Part shown: one piece after another, positions 9,432-17,690 of the stretch
How the letters are laid out: each line of letters begins with the position of its first letter
How positions within the stretch are numbered: the first letter of the stretch is position 1
Source: Leptospira yanagawae serovar Saopaulo str. Sao Paulo = ATCC 700523
GTDB lineage: Bacteria > Spirochaetota > Leptospiria > Leptospirales > Leptospiraceae
Length of the DNA: 64,000 nt
Direction of reading: 5' to 3'
Assembly: GCF_000332475.2 (NCBI RefSeq)
Contig: NZ_AOGX02000016.1
Coordinates: forward strand, 1-64,000
Position numbers and translations under genes: made by a program
Notes under the pieces: model-generated
Databases searched by the model: none
What the model was told of the DNA's origin: nothing
The model's input: the letters and a program-made list of their open reading frames with translations, nothing else

Positions 9432-10196
9432 TTATTTAGCCGTTTTCCCGCCGTCAACAGGAATCACTGCACCTGTAATAAAAGCAGCACCTTCACCGCA
9501 TAACCAAACACATGTTTTTGCGACTTCTTCAGGAGTTGCCATCCTTCCCAGTGCATACGATTTCATTCTTTCCTTTTTTACTTCTTCAGGATTTGGAACA
9601 TTTGCATAAAAAACATCATCCATATCTGTTTGAATTCCACCCGGGCAAAGTGCAATCACTCGAATTCCATTTGATCCATATTCCAATGCAGCTGATTTCG
9701 TAAGCCCTATGATCCCATGTTTTGTCATGGAGTAAGGACCTGCTTTTTCTTTTCCTCGAAGTCCTAAAGCAGAAGAAACGTTGATGATAGCACCACCATT
9801 CCCTTGTTTTAAAAATTGTTTTAATTCAAATTGCATCGAAAGAAAAGTTCCTTTTAAATTTACATCCATTACAGAATCAAAAATATCTAATGGATATTCT
9901 GCTGTGGTTTTTAGAACACCTGAGATGCCTGCATTGTTTACAGCGACATCTATTTTTCCATACTCTCCCACAACTGCTTCAACAAAATTACGAACCGCTT
10001 CCGATTGTGTGACATCACATTTAATAAAGAGTCCCTTACCACCTTGTTTTTGAAGAAGGGAAAGTGTATCTTCTCCCTCTTGTTTACGGCGTCCACAAAA
10101 CCCTACCACATAACCTGCGTTAGCAAATTCCAAAACGATAGATCGCCCTAATCCCGATGTTCCTCCAGTGACTATTGCTACTTTATTCTCTTTCAT
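9432..10196 (-). CDS. Short-chain dehydrogenase, FabG/glucose dehydrogenase-like
   Basis: 254 residues, a complete classical SDR. The cofactor motif TGGTSGLG lies near 10-17, a CDVT segment near 60, NNAGIS near 88-93, the catalytic Ser in INVSSALG and Tyr/Lys in YSMTKHG near 155-161, and the C-terminal FITGAVIPVDGGKTAK that is typical of FabG-like oxidoreductases. The substrate may be a 3-oxoacyl thioester or a sugar or alcohol, which sequence cannot decide. Its ATG overlaps the stop of the hotdog-PilZ gene by four bases and its stop is nine bases before the large kinase gene. Confidence 0.87.
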   Translation of the reverse strand: MKENKVAIVTGGTSGLGRSIVLEFANAGYVVGFCGRRKQEGEDTLSLLQKQGGKGLFIKCDVTQSEAVRNFVEAVVGEYGKIDVAVNNAGISGVLKTTAEYPLDIFDSVMDVNLKGTFLSMQFELKQFLKQGNGGAIINVSSALGLRGKEKAGPYSMTKHGIIGLTKSAALEYGSNGIRVIALCPGGIQTDMDDVFYANVPNPEEVKKERMKSYALGRMATPEEVAKTCVWLCGEGAAFITGAVIPVDGGKTAK

Positions 10197-11452
10197 TGGA
10201 TTTCCCTATCTTCTATCAATCGACCATAACGATTGATGGCTTCCTTCACATTTGCTTTGTCCAAATCCGAAATTTCATCAAATCGGAATCCGGCGAAGAA
10301 GGTATCCTCATTATTATCGTCTTCTTTTATCCATAATAAAGTACAAGTTCCATGTACGAAACCAACAATATCAAAATGCATAAAAAATTCTAAACGTTGC
10401 GCTGCAAAAATACTGCCCGGATGAGCCCCTGAGCAGCGCACCATAAACCCAGAATTGGATATATTTTCTATGGTTGAAACGATGTTCCGGCCATTTTCAC
10501 GTATGGAGATATTATTCTTAAACCGATCCAAAATTCGAAATCTGGGATCAATTTCATAAATTTCTTCCTGAGTACTCTTGAGGCGTTTGTACACTTTGAG
10601 AGGGAGGATACTTGCTGCCATTTCGATCCGAGTGATTTCTTGGTTTTCTTGGTATGCAGTGATTTCTAATTTTGAGTAGTTCCAATACCCTGCTTTGCTG
10701 AATTTCACTTCTTTCGCTTTTGCTCGGAGTTTAATTGGCATATTCATTTTTGCGTACTGCAAAAACTCAGAGTTTAGGTATAATAATAAAAAAGTAACAT
10801 CTTCAAATGGAACTTTCCCATACATATGATTGCATGCGATTCCAAATTGTCTGGAAGCTTCCACAATTTGCATTCCAGAAATATGTTTTAAGTTGGGAGG
10901 TGAATAATACTTATGATTCGGAGGGATGTACAAATTGGCAAAAAATGTATCCTTTTTTGGTATCTCAGGAAAACGTTCAAAGATTGCTGAGATCATAGAT
11001 TTTTCCACATTGCCAATATAATAATCTCTACGTTTGATCATTTGCAATATGCGGATTTCGTCTGCCTCTGTCACTGCATCCTTTAAAACAAATTGTTCGA
11101 TCTCTTCATCATAATGATAGAACTGACTTAAAAATTCTCTACCAGCAATACCAATATTGGCTTCACTTAAAATTCGTTCCGCAGATTCTTTGCGTATTCG
11201 ATATGGTATGGTTTTAAGTTGGAAATAATTTCCAGTCGTGTCGTTTCTCTCTCGGTAGTATTGGAGGAGAAAGTCTTTGTCTTTTTGATTTAGGTTCGAT
11301 AATACAGAATGATTAAAAACATCAGCCTCAATCATTCTAGGCAATGCCCTTCTGATATTGGCAACAAAACTATCGTCTTGAAAATATGTTCTTGTGAATC
11401 GTTTATCGAGAGGTAAACTTTCGGGGATCTCTTCTTTTTCGGAAACCTTCAT
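10193..11452 (-). CDS. AfsA-like hotdog and PilZ domain protein
   Basis: 419 residues. The N-terminal ~165 residues are helical and unassigned. About 170-300 resemble an AfsA-type hotdog: LKHISGMQIVEASRQFG, then FLQYAKMNMPIKLRAKAKEV, matching the H-x-SGM-x-LEAxRQ pattern of A-factor synthase-like repeats. About 310-415 look like a PilZ domain (SIRENGRNIVSTIENISNSG, then FFAGFRFDEI), although the classical RxxxR motif is weak. PilZ domains commonly bind cyclic di-GMP. It could be a leptospiral DUF1577-type protein. It is the first gene of the dehydrogenase/kinase run. The hotdog and PilZ calls are pattern readings and need a profile search. Confidence 0.6.
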   Translation of the reverse strand: MKVSEKEEIPESLPLDKRFTRTYFQDDSFVANIRRALPRMIEADVFNHSVLSNLNQKDKDFLLQYYRERNDTTGNYFQLKTIPYRIRKESAERILSEANIGIAGREFLSQFYHYDEEIEQFVLKDAVTEADEIRILQMIKRRDYYIGNVEKSMISAIFERFPEIPKKDTFFANLYIPPNHKYYSPPNLKHISGMQIVEASRQFGIACNHMYGKVPFEDVTFLLLYLNSEFLQYAKMNMPIKLRAKAKEVKFSKAGYWNYSKLEITAYQENQEITRIEMAASILPLKVYKRLKSTQEEIYEIDPRFRILDRFKNNISIRENGRNIVSTIENISNSGFMVRCSGAHPGSIFAAQRLEFFMHFDIVGFVHGTCTLLWIKEDDNNEDTFFAGFRFDEISDLDKANVKEAINRYGRLIEDREIQ

Positions 11453-11555
11453 TTTGTATCAACCAGGAATCTACTCTAGGATTAGTCCGTAGATTCCAAT
11501 GGGATACATTTCAGTGCAAGTAATTTAACATCGATTTGACAAAATTAAGCCAATT

Positions 11556-11987
11556 TCACCTAACAACCGTTACTGAGCATGGTGCATAATGCACAACACG
11601 ATCGGAGACACTTCCCATGATGAATCGGCCTAAGATTCCGTGGCCGCGGCTACCAATCACAATCAAATCTGCTTTTTCTTTTTCGGCCAATTTGCATATT
11701 TCTTCAGCAGGATAACCTTCCAATACAACTCGGTTCCACTTCACAGATGTCTCATCTAAGATAGGGTGGATTTTTTCGAATCTTTGCTCAGAGATCCATT
11801 TCACTCGGTCTTTTCCAGGTGGCGCTGCATCATAGTAACCTGGTAAAGGTCCAAAATCTTCGATGACTTCTACAACGTAACAAACGGCATTACTGGCTTT
11901 GGCAATTGCGAGCCCAAATTCTAAAGCTTTGGCAGAACTGGGGGAACCATCAATAGGGATGATGAGTTTTTGAATCAATTTTTCCAT
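11556..11987 (-). CDS. Universal stress protein (UspA family)
   Basis: 143 residues, one Usp domain. The N-terminal [14 protein letters not shown] and the ATP-binding signature [20 protein letters not shown] (G-x2-G-x9-G-S) are both present, so it is probably an ATP-binding Usp. Such proteins help survival under starvation, hypoxia or stress. It lies after the polyamine importer genes, but a 155-base gap holds a perfect FNR/CRP-like palindrome centred 53 bases upstream of its ATG, so it probably has its own regulated promoter. No good Shine-Dalgarno sequence is seen before the ATG. Confidence 0.92.
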   Translation of the reverse strand: MEKLIQKLIIPIDGSPSSAKALEFGLAIAKASNAVCYVVEVIEDFGPLPGYYDAAPPGKDRVKWISEQRFEKIHPILDETSVKWNRVVLEGYPAEEICKLAEKEKADLIVIGSRGHGILGRFIMGSVSDRVVHYAPCSVTVVR

Positions 11988-11993
11988 GTATCG

Positions 11994-12048
11994 ATTCTAC
12001 CATATCCGAAACAGATGGGAAAGTGAATTTCCTTTGATAATTATCAAA
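11994..12048 (-). promoter_or_regulatory. FNR/CRP-type palindrome and possible -10 upstream of usp
   Basis: A perfect 16-base palindrome, TTTGATAATTATCAAA, occupies 12033-12048 and contains TTGAT-N4-ATCAA, the textbook FNR consensus. A possible -10 element TAGAAT (minus strand) sits at 11999-11994. The site is in the gap between the importer permease and usp, so control of usp is the simplest reading. The spacing to that -10 (centre near -53) is not the classical -41.5. The palindrome is seen; the regulator is inferred. TGATAATTATCA also resembles half of a Fur/PerR box. Confidence 0.6.
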
Positions 12049-12142
12049 CGAATCCTATTGCGGTTCTCCTTCTGTGCTGGTAAATGAAAACAAATCAACT
12101 TTTTGTTCCAAGTGAAGTTAAGGGTTCGATTTAAGTAGTCCT

Positions 12143-12946
12143 TTATTTCTTTCGACCATCGTCTTCTTTTGTGAGGTAATATGCCACAAGGATGGGTATG
12201 GTTGTCACAAGGATCACAAATACTGCAACCACATTTGTCACAGGCCTTTGTCTTGGTCGAATGAACTCTGTTAACATCCAAATTGGAACCGTAGATTGTT
12301 GGCCCGCCGTAAATGTTGTGACAATCACTTCATCGAACGACAAAGCAAAAGACAACATTCCACCAGCTAACAATGCTGTGGCGATATTTGGCAAAATGAC
12401 AAAACGAAATGTTTGCCAAGGATTGGCTCCCAAATCCATAGAAGCTTCCACCATGGAATGGGAACTCCTTCGTAACCTAGCAAGGACGTTATTGTAAACG
12501 GTTACAATACAAAAAGTAGCGTGTGCAATTACGATGGTCCATGTGCTAAAAGGAATTCCGAATAATGACATGGCCGAGCGAAGTGAAATCCCTGTCACAA
12601 TCCCTGGAAGGGCAATCGGTAAAATGACGAGAAAGGAAATGATTTCTTTTCCAAAAAATTGACTTCTGTATACAGCAAGACAGGCAAGTGTCCCAAGAAA
12701 AATAGCGATGAAGGTCGATACCAATGCAACCTGTGAAGACAATATGATTGCTTCCCAAATATCATTCCTTTCCAAAGCCACACCAAACCATTTGGTTGTA
12801 AAACCTGGTAGTGGGAATTGGAACGTTTTTTCGTCAGTCGAAAACGCATACATGATGATGATCAGGATGGGAATGTGGATGAATAAAAATCCGAGTAATG
12901 TCGCCGTTTTTAATCCAATTGATCCTAAGTTCCATTTAGAGTGCAT
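12143..12946 (-). CDS. ydcV: Polyamine ABC transporter permease (PotC/YdcV type)
   Basis: 267 residues with about six membrane helices and the BPD_transp_1 coupling loop (EASMDLGANPWQTFRFVILPNIATALLAG, EAA motif near residues 170-195). It forms the inner-membrane channel with the partner permease and moves polyamine across the inner membrane. The ATG overlaps the end of the partner permease gene by 11 bases. The order binding protein, ATPase, PotB-type, PotC-type is that of Pot and YdcSTUV systems; facing PatD on the other strand, the YdcV equivalence is attractive but inferred. Confidence 0.88.
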   Translation of the reverse strand: MHSKWNLGSIGLKTATLLGFLFIHIPILIIIMYAFSTDEKTFQFPLPGFTTKWFGVALERNDIWEAIILSSQVALVSTFIAIFLGTLACLAVYRSQFFGKEIISFLVILPIALPGIVTGISLRSAMSLFGIPFSTWTIVIAHATFCIVTVYNNVLARLRRSSHSMVEASMDLGANPWQTFRFVILPNIATALLAGGMLSFALSFDEVIVTTFTAGQQSTVPIWMLTEFIRPRQRPVTNVVAVFVILVTTIPILVAYYLTKEDDGRKK

Positions 12947-13853
12947 CGAAAGCTCCTAATCGTTTCGCAATCGACAGATATACCATCATGATGATGATGG
13001 GAACTACTGAAAATGCTGCGGCAAGTGGAATGTTTCCTGCTGTACCTTGGTGGGTGTAAACAGCCATTCCGATAAAATAACTCGAGTTTCCTATGATGGT
13101 AGGAATGATATAATCACCAAGTGTTAGGGAAAATGTAAAAATCGAACCTGCCACAACACCAGGGAAAGCCAAAGGTAATATCACCTTACGAAAGGTTTGC
13201 GATGGCCCCCCACCTAAATCGGAAGATGCTTCCAATAGGGATTTTGGAATCCTTTCCAATGATGCCTGAATTGGTAAAATCATATAAGGAAGCCAAATGT
13301 ATACGAAAACAAGAAACATCCCAATGTAAGAAAAGGACAAGGAACTCCCACCAATCACAGGAATTGCTAGGATGACATCCAACACATGCAAAAGTCCGAG
13401 TCTTTCCAAACACCAAGTGAGGATTCCTTCTTTTGCCATGATCAATTTCCAAGAATACACTTTGACTAGGTAACTGGACCAAAGTGGTAACATCACACCT
13501 AAATACAAAATAGGCTTTAACTTAGGGCCTGCGTTCATCGCCATATAATAGGCAATGGGAAAGGCAATGATTGCACTGACAACAGTGACTGTAAATGCCA
13601 TCGTCGTTGTGCGGATGATGATATCCCAGTTTGTGCTTTGGCGGAATAAATCGTAATAAGATTCGAATGTAAACTCACGTTTGATCACCCCTGAAAAGGA
13701 GTCAATGGAGAAAAAACTTTGGATGAGTAACGTAAACAAAGAACCTAAATAAACCACACCAAGCCAAATCAGAAGTGGTGCCAATAGCAAAAAAAGCGCT
13801 AAACTTTTTCTGTAAAACAAAAAGGTAAAAAACTTATCAAAGGTACTGGTCAT
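12936..13853 (-). CDS. ydcU: Polyamine ABC transporter permease (PotB/YdcU type)
   Basis: 305 residues with about six membrane helices. A hydrophobic N-terminus (LALFLLLAPLLIWLGVVYLG) comes first, and the EAA-type cytoplasmic loop is LLEASSDLGGGPSQTFRKVILP near 208-229. It is the first of the two channel subunits. It starts 10 bases after the ATPase stop and overlaps the second permease by 11 bases, which implies one transcript and coupled translation. Family and role are clear; the exact polyamine is not shown by sequence. Confidence 0.88.
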   Translation of the reverse strand: MTSTFDKFFTFLFYRKSLALFLLLAPLLIWLGVVYLGSLFTLLIQSFFSIDSFSGVIKREFTFESYYDLFRQSTNWDIIIRTTTMAFTVTVVSAIIAFPIAYYMAMNAGPKLKPILYLGVMLPLWSSYLVKVYSWKLIMAKEGILTWCLERLGLLHVLDVILAIPVIGGSSLSFSYIGMFLVFVYIWLPYMILPIQASLERIPKSLLEASSDLGGGPSQTFRKVILPLAFPGVVAGSIFTFSLTLGDYIIPTIIGNSSYFIGMAVYTHQGTAGNIPLAAAFSVVPIIIMMVYLSIAKRLGAFDAL

Positions 13854-13863
13854 AGGGATTCCC

Positions 13864-14889
13864 TTATAACAAGTGTACGTCGGAATCTTTCCAACCTACA
13901 AGAACTTCTGATCCAACGGCAATATGATCTTCTGAAATTTTTAAATTTTGAGTGGATGCAATGATACGAGAACCATTTGGTGTTTCGAAATGCATTTTGG
14001 AAGTTGCACCTGAATACACTTGGCTTTTCAAAATGGCTTTGAAGGTTCTATATCCTGTGGAATGGTTGTCTTCTTTGGCATTGGCGAATACATGTACCCT
14101 TTCTGGACGAACCATTAGTTTGCCATCACGACCAGTAAGGCGTTTGGTTTCTTCAGTGCTTAAAATATTGGAAGTTCCAACAAAATTGGCGACAAACTCT
14201 GTTTTGGGCCGGTTGTACAATTCTTCTGGCGTTGCAATTTGTTCTACCTTTCCTTTATTAAACACCGCAATACGATCGGACATCGATAAGGCTTCTTCTT
14301 GGTCATGGGTTACAAAAATAAATGTGATCCCTACTTCTTTTTGGATGGCCTTAAGTTCGAGTTGCATTTCTTCCCTAAGTTTTAAATCAAGTGCACCCAA
14401 TGGCTCATCTAACAGAAGAACGCCGGGACGGTTAATAAGAGCCCTTGCAAGAGCAATCCTTTGCCTTTGCCCACCTGACAATTCTGATGGTTTTCTGTTC
14501 CCCACATCAGGGAGTCGAACCATTGAAAGCATTTCAGAAACACGTTTGTCGATCTCATGTTTCGAATGTTTTTTTATTTTTAATCCATAACCCACGTTTT
14601 CTGCAACAGACATATGAGGGAATAAGGCATAATCTTGGAATACTGTGTTTACATTTCTTTTGTAAGGAGGAATGCCCGTGACATCAACTCCTTCCAAAAG
14701 AACCCTTCCTGAACTTGTATCTTGGAAACCTGCTACCATACGGAGGCAGGTAGTTTTACCAGACCCGGAAGGGCCTAACATCGAAAAGAACTCACCTTTT
14801 TTTATCCCAAAGGAGACATCATCCACCGCTATAAATTGGTCGAATTTCCTTATAACATTTTGAAATTCAACATCGTAAATTTGGTCCAT
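13864..14889 (-). CDS. ydcT: Polyamine ABC transporter ATPase (PotA/YdcT type)
   Basis: 341 residues. The ABC ATPase has Walker A GPSGSGKTT (about 39-47), the signature LSGGQRQR (about 138-145), Walker B VLLLDEP and the switch histidine in VTHDQEEAL. A C-terminal TOBE-like domain (about 265-341) is typical of the PotA/MalK subfamily. It powers uptake through the two downstream permeases. An AATCTCC stretch (GGAGATT on minus) just before the ATG gives a good ribosome site. It lies between the binding-protein gene and the permeases. Confidence 0.92.
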   Translation of the reverse strand: MDQIYDVEFQNVIRKFDQFIAVDDVSFGIKKGEFFSMLGPSGSGKTTCLRMVAGFQDTSSGRVLLEGVDVTGIPPYKRNVNTVFQDYALFPHMSVAENVGYGLKIKKHSKHEIDKRVSEMLSMVRLPDVGNRKPSELSGGQRQRIALARALINRPGVLLLDEPLGALDLKLREEMQLELKAIQKEVGITFIFVTHDQEEALSMSDRIAVFNKGKVEQIATPEELYNRPKTEFVANFVGTSNILSTEETKRLTGRDGKLMVRPERVHVFANAKEDNHSTGYRTFKAILKSQVYSGATSKMHFETPNGSRIIASTQNLKISEDHIAVGSEVLVGWKDSDVHLL

Positions 14890-14924
14890 TCAATCTCCTT
14901 TAGAACTCTTATGATGTAAGGATT

Positions 14925-16094
14925 TTATTTACTTCCAATAATGGAAATATAATCTTCTGCCCATTTTTTGTAAGGCACACATTTTCTTCCACCGGAACAA
15001 TCTTCTTTTGGTGTTCTCCAGAAAGAGATTTTTTCAAAGTTGTTGAATCCGTTTACAGCACAACCAGTGTCGCCAAGTAAAGCATTCCCTTTACAAGCAG
15101 CAGGAACAGAAGGAACTGATCCAAACCAAGATGCTAGGTCACCTTGCACTTTTGGAGAAAGAGAGTGTTCCATCCATTTGTAAGCACAGTTCACGTGTTT
15201 AGAATCTTTGTGTAACATCGTACTATCCGCCCAACCAGTCGCTCCTTCCACAGGAACAATGGAAGCCACAGGTTGTTTTTCGCTCACAAGTAAGTTTACT
15301 TGGAAAGGCCAAGTAGAAGAAGCAACTAAACCTTCTTTTTTAAAGTCGTCAACCTGTACCATCGCATCATGCCAGTATTTTGGAACAAGTTGTCTTTGTT
15401 TCTTTAATACTTCGATTACAGCATTGTATTGTTTTTCATCTAGTTCGTATGGATCTTGGATCCCTAACTCAGGTTTTGCGACTTTAAGATACAAAGCAGC
15501 ATCGGCAATGTAAATTGGTCCGTCAAACGCTTGTACTCTTCCTTTGTTTGATTTTCCATCTGGGAGTACTTGTTCTTCAAATACAACATTCCAACTCGTT
15601 GGTGCTTTTTTGAAAACTTTTGTGTTGTACATAAGTACGTTTGGACCCCATTGGTAAGGAACACCGTAATGTTTACCATCCACTGTATGCCAAGGAGCAT
15701 TTTGCAAACGGGAGTCTACGTTTTTCCAACTTGGGATTAGATCAGTATTGATCTCTTGGACTTTACCACCCGCAACCAATCGAAGGGAAGCATCACCTGA
15801 AGCAGTGACAAGGTCAAAGCCACCTTCGTTCATAAGTGCTACCATCTCATCTGATGTAGCGGCAGTTTTTACATTTACTTTACAACCTGTATTTTTTTCA
15901 AATTCAGTGACCCAGTCATATCCTTTGTCTGTTTCACCACGTTCAATGTAACCTGGCCAAGCAACGATGGATACTTCTCCCTCGCCTTGTCCAATTTCGG
16001 AAACCTTTGTTTCTTTTTTACCGCAGGCAACCGCGAATGCGATTGAGGCTACTGCTGTAAAAAACACCACTCGTTTGTATGAATCGAATTTCAT
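14925..16094 (-). CDS. ydcS: Polyamine ABC transporter substrate-binding lipoprotein (YdcS/PotD-like)
   Basis: 389 residues. A short signal peptide ends in a lipobox-like AVACGKK (Cys about 24), so it is probably a periplasmic or inner-membrane lipoprotein. The mature part is an extracellular solute-binding fold (VSIVAWPGYIERG, FDLVTASGDASLRLVAGGKV, TWPFQVNLLVSE), close in style to YdcS/PotD. It would capture putrescine, spermidine or a similar amine. It is the first gene of the importer operon, with AGGAGC upstream of the ATG and a plausible sigma-70 promoter in the divergent gap to gabD. Confidence 0.88.
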   Translation of the reverse strand: MKFDSYKRVVFFTAVASIAFAVACGKKETKVSEIGQGEGEVSIVAWPGYIERGETDKGYDWVTEFEKNTGCKVNVKTAATSDEMVALMNEGGFDLVTASGDASLRLVAGGKVQEINTDLIPSWKNVDSRLQNAPWHTVDGKHYGVPYQWGPNVLMYNTKVFKKAPTSWNVVFEEQVLPDGKSNKGRVQAFDGPIYIADAALYLKVAKPELGIQDPYELDEKQYNAVIEVLKKQRQLVPKYWHDAMVQVDDFKKEGLVASSTWPFQVNLLVSEKQPVASIVPVEGATGWADSTMLHKDSKHVNCAYKWMEHSLSPKVQGDLASWFGSVPSVPAACKGNALLGDTGCAVNGFNNFEKISFWRTPKEDCSGGRKCVPYKKWAEDYISIIGSK

Positions 16095-16131
16095 AAACCT
16101 ATGTGCTCCTGGTTTTACTTATGTCAGGCAT

Positions 16132-16159
16132 TAGATACCAAAAATTTAAAATTAAGCAA
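16132..16159 (-). promoter_or_regulatory. Probable promoter of the polyamine importer operon
   Basis: On the minus strand TTGCTT (16159-16154) and TATCTA (16137-16132) are separated by 16 bases, followed about 40 bases later by the binding-protein ATG. It lies in the 138-base gap between the divergent importer and gabD genes. The match to sigma-70 is moderate. No clear operator was recognised there. Confidence 0.4.
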
Positions 16160-16232
16160 CCAATTCTGGTGTTTTTAAAAAAAAGGTAGGAATTTTTATG
16201 AGGCAAGGTTTCAGTGAAAGCACAGGTTTGGT

Positions 16233-17690
16233 ATGAAATACATCAAAGACAAAGACCTTTTTCGCCAGGAAAATTTCATTGGTGGGGTTTGGTGCCCTGC
16301 AGAAAACAAAAAAGAAATTTTAGTACAAAACCCTGCCACCGGGGAAACAATTGGGAACATTCCCCACTCCACTGAAAAAGATACATTGATCGCAATTCGT
16401 TCAGCAAAAGCGGCAATGGCTGATTGGAAAAATCGTCCTGCCAAAGAACGAGCAGGAATCCTTCGCAAATGGTTCCAACTCATGATGGAAAACCAAGAAG
16501 ACTTGGCCCTCATCATGACACAAGAACAAGGAAAGCCACTAACAGAAGCTAGGGGAGAGATCGCATATGCCGCATCTTATATTGAATGGTTTGGAGAAGA
16601 AGCCAAACGCCATTACGGAGATATCATCCCTTCCCATAGAAACGATACTCGGATCCTTGTTTTAAAAGAACCTGTTGGAGTTGTAGGAACCATCACTCCT
16701 TGGAATTTTCCAGCAGCCATGCTTGCCAGAAAAGTGGCACCGGCACTTGCCGCAGGTTGCACTGTGGTTTCTAAACCCGCAGAACTCACTCCGTATTCAG
16801 CGCTAGCCATGGCAGTTCTTGCAGAACGTGCAGGGCTTCCCAAAGGCGTATGGAATGTGTTAGTTGGTGACCCAATTTCGATTGGGAAAGCAATTTTGGA
16901 AAGTAAAGATGTTCGTAAGCTCAGTTTCACTGGTTCTACAAAAACAGGGATGTATTTGATGGAAAAATCAGCTCCCACGCTTAAAAAACTCTCACTGGAA
17001 CTTGGTGGCAATGCACCTTTCATTGTATTTGAAGATGCAGATTTAGACGAAGCCGTCAAAGGTGCCATGTTATCGAAATACAGAAACACAGGGCAAACTT
17101 GTGTCTGTGTGAACCGATTCCTAGTGCACACATCTGTGGCAGAGTCTTTTGCCAAAAAACTCGCAGAAAAAACAAAGGAACTCGTAGTTGCCAATGGAAT
17201 GGAACCAAATGCCAGCCAAGGCCCTCTCATCAACGAAGCTGCAGTAGAAAAAGTAAAATCCCATATCCAAGATGCTGTTGGGAAAGGAGCCAAGGTGTTA
17301 ATCGGTGGCAACACACACCAATTAGGTGGGAATTTCTTTGAACCAACAGTTTTGTATCCAGTGAATTCATCTATGATCGTAACCAAGGAAGAAACATTTG
17401 GTCCTGTATCTTGCATCCAAACCTTCCAAACAGAAGAGGAAGCCATTAAACTTGCCAATGATACCGATTTTGGACTTGCTTCCTATTTTTACACGAAGGA
17501 TATGGCTCGTATTTTTAGAGTCGCCGAACAGCTAGAATATGGGATGGTAGGCATTAACGAAGGGATTATTTCTTCCGAACAAGTCCCTTTTGGTGGAGTC
17601 AAATTTTCAGGAATGGGAAGAGAGGGCTCAAAATACGGTCTCGATGATTATACGGTAACCAAATATCTCTGCCTCGGAGGAATCAAATGA
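16233..17690 (+). CDS. gabD: Succinate-semialdehyde dehydrogenase
   Basis: 485 residues, a full-length aldehyde dehydrogenase of GabD type. It oxidises succinate semialdehyde to succinate with NAD(P). The motifs are TPWNFPAAMLARK, FTGSTKTG, the general-base Glu in LELGGNAPF (about 254) and the catalytic Cys in NTGQTCVCVNRF (about 288). The ending GREGSKYGLDDYTVTKYLC is also typical of GabD. The ATG overlaps nothing upstream, and its stop overlaps the gabT ATG by four bases. It probably completes GABA breakdown and feeds the TCA cycle. Confidence 0.93.
   Translation: MKYIKDKDLFRQENFIGGVWCPAENKKEILVQNPATGETIGNIPHSTEKDTLIAIRSAKAAMADWKNRPAKERAGILRKWFQLMMENQEDLALIMTQEQGKPLTEARGEIAYAASYIEWFGEEAKRHYGDIIPSHRNDTRILVLKEPVGVVGTITPWNFPAAMLARKVAPALAAGCTVVSKPAELTPYSALAMAVLAERAGLPKGVWNVLVGDPISIGKAILESKDVRKLSFTGSTKTGMYLMEKSAPTLKKLSLELGGNAPFIVFEDADLDEAVKGAMLSKYRNTGQTCVCVNRFLVHTSVAESFAKKLAEKTKELVVANGMEPNASQGPLINEAAVEKVKSHIQDAVGKGAKVLIGGNTHQLGGNFFEPTVLYPVNSSMIVTKEETFGPVSCIQTFQTEEEAIKLANDTDFGLASYFYTKDMARIFRVAEQLEYGMVGINEGIISSEQVPFGGVKFSGMGREGSKYGLDDYTVTKYLCLGGIK

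Noticed and set aside
11997..12281. Minus-strand open frame with several Cys that might look like a metal-binding protein
   Set aside because: Most of it overlaps the end of the permease gene in another frame, and the rest covers the FNR-like palindrome; no ribosome site.
13952..14590. Plus-strand open frame of 212 codons
   Set aside because: It lies opposite the ABC ATPase gene; the ATPase has all catalytic motifs and the reverse frame none.
16613..17458. Long minus-strand open frame of 281 codons
   Set aside because: It is antisense to gabD, whose motifs and codon use are clear; it has no recognisable family and is a shadow frame.
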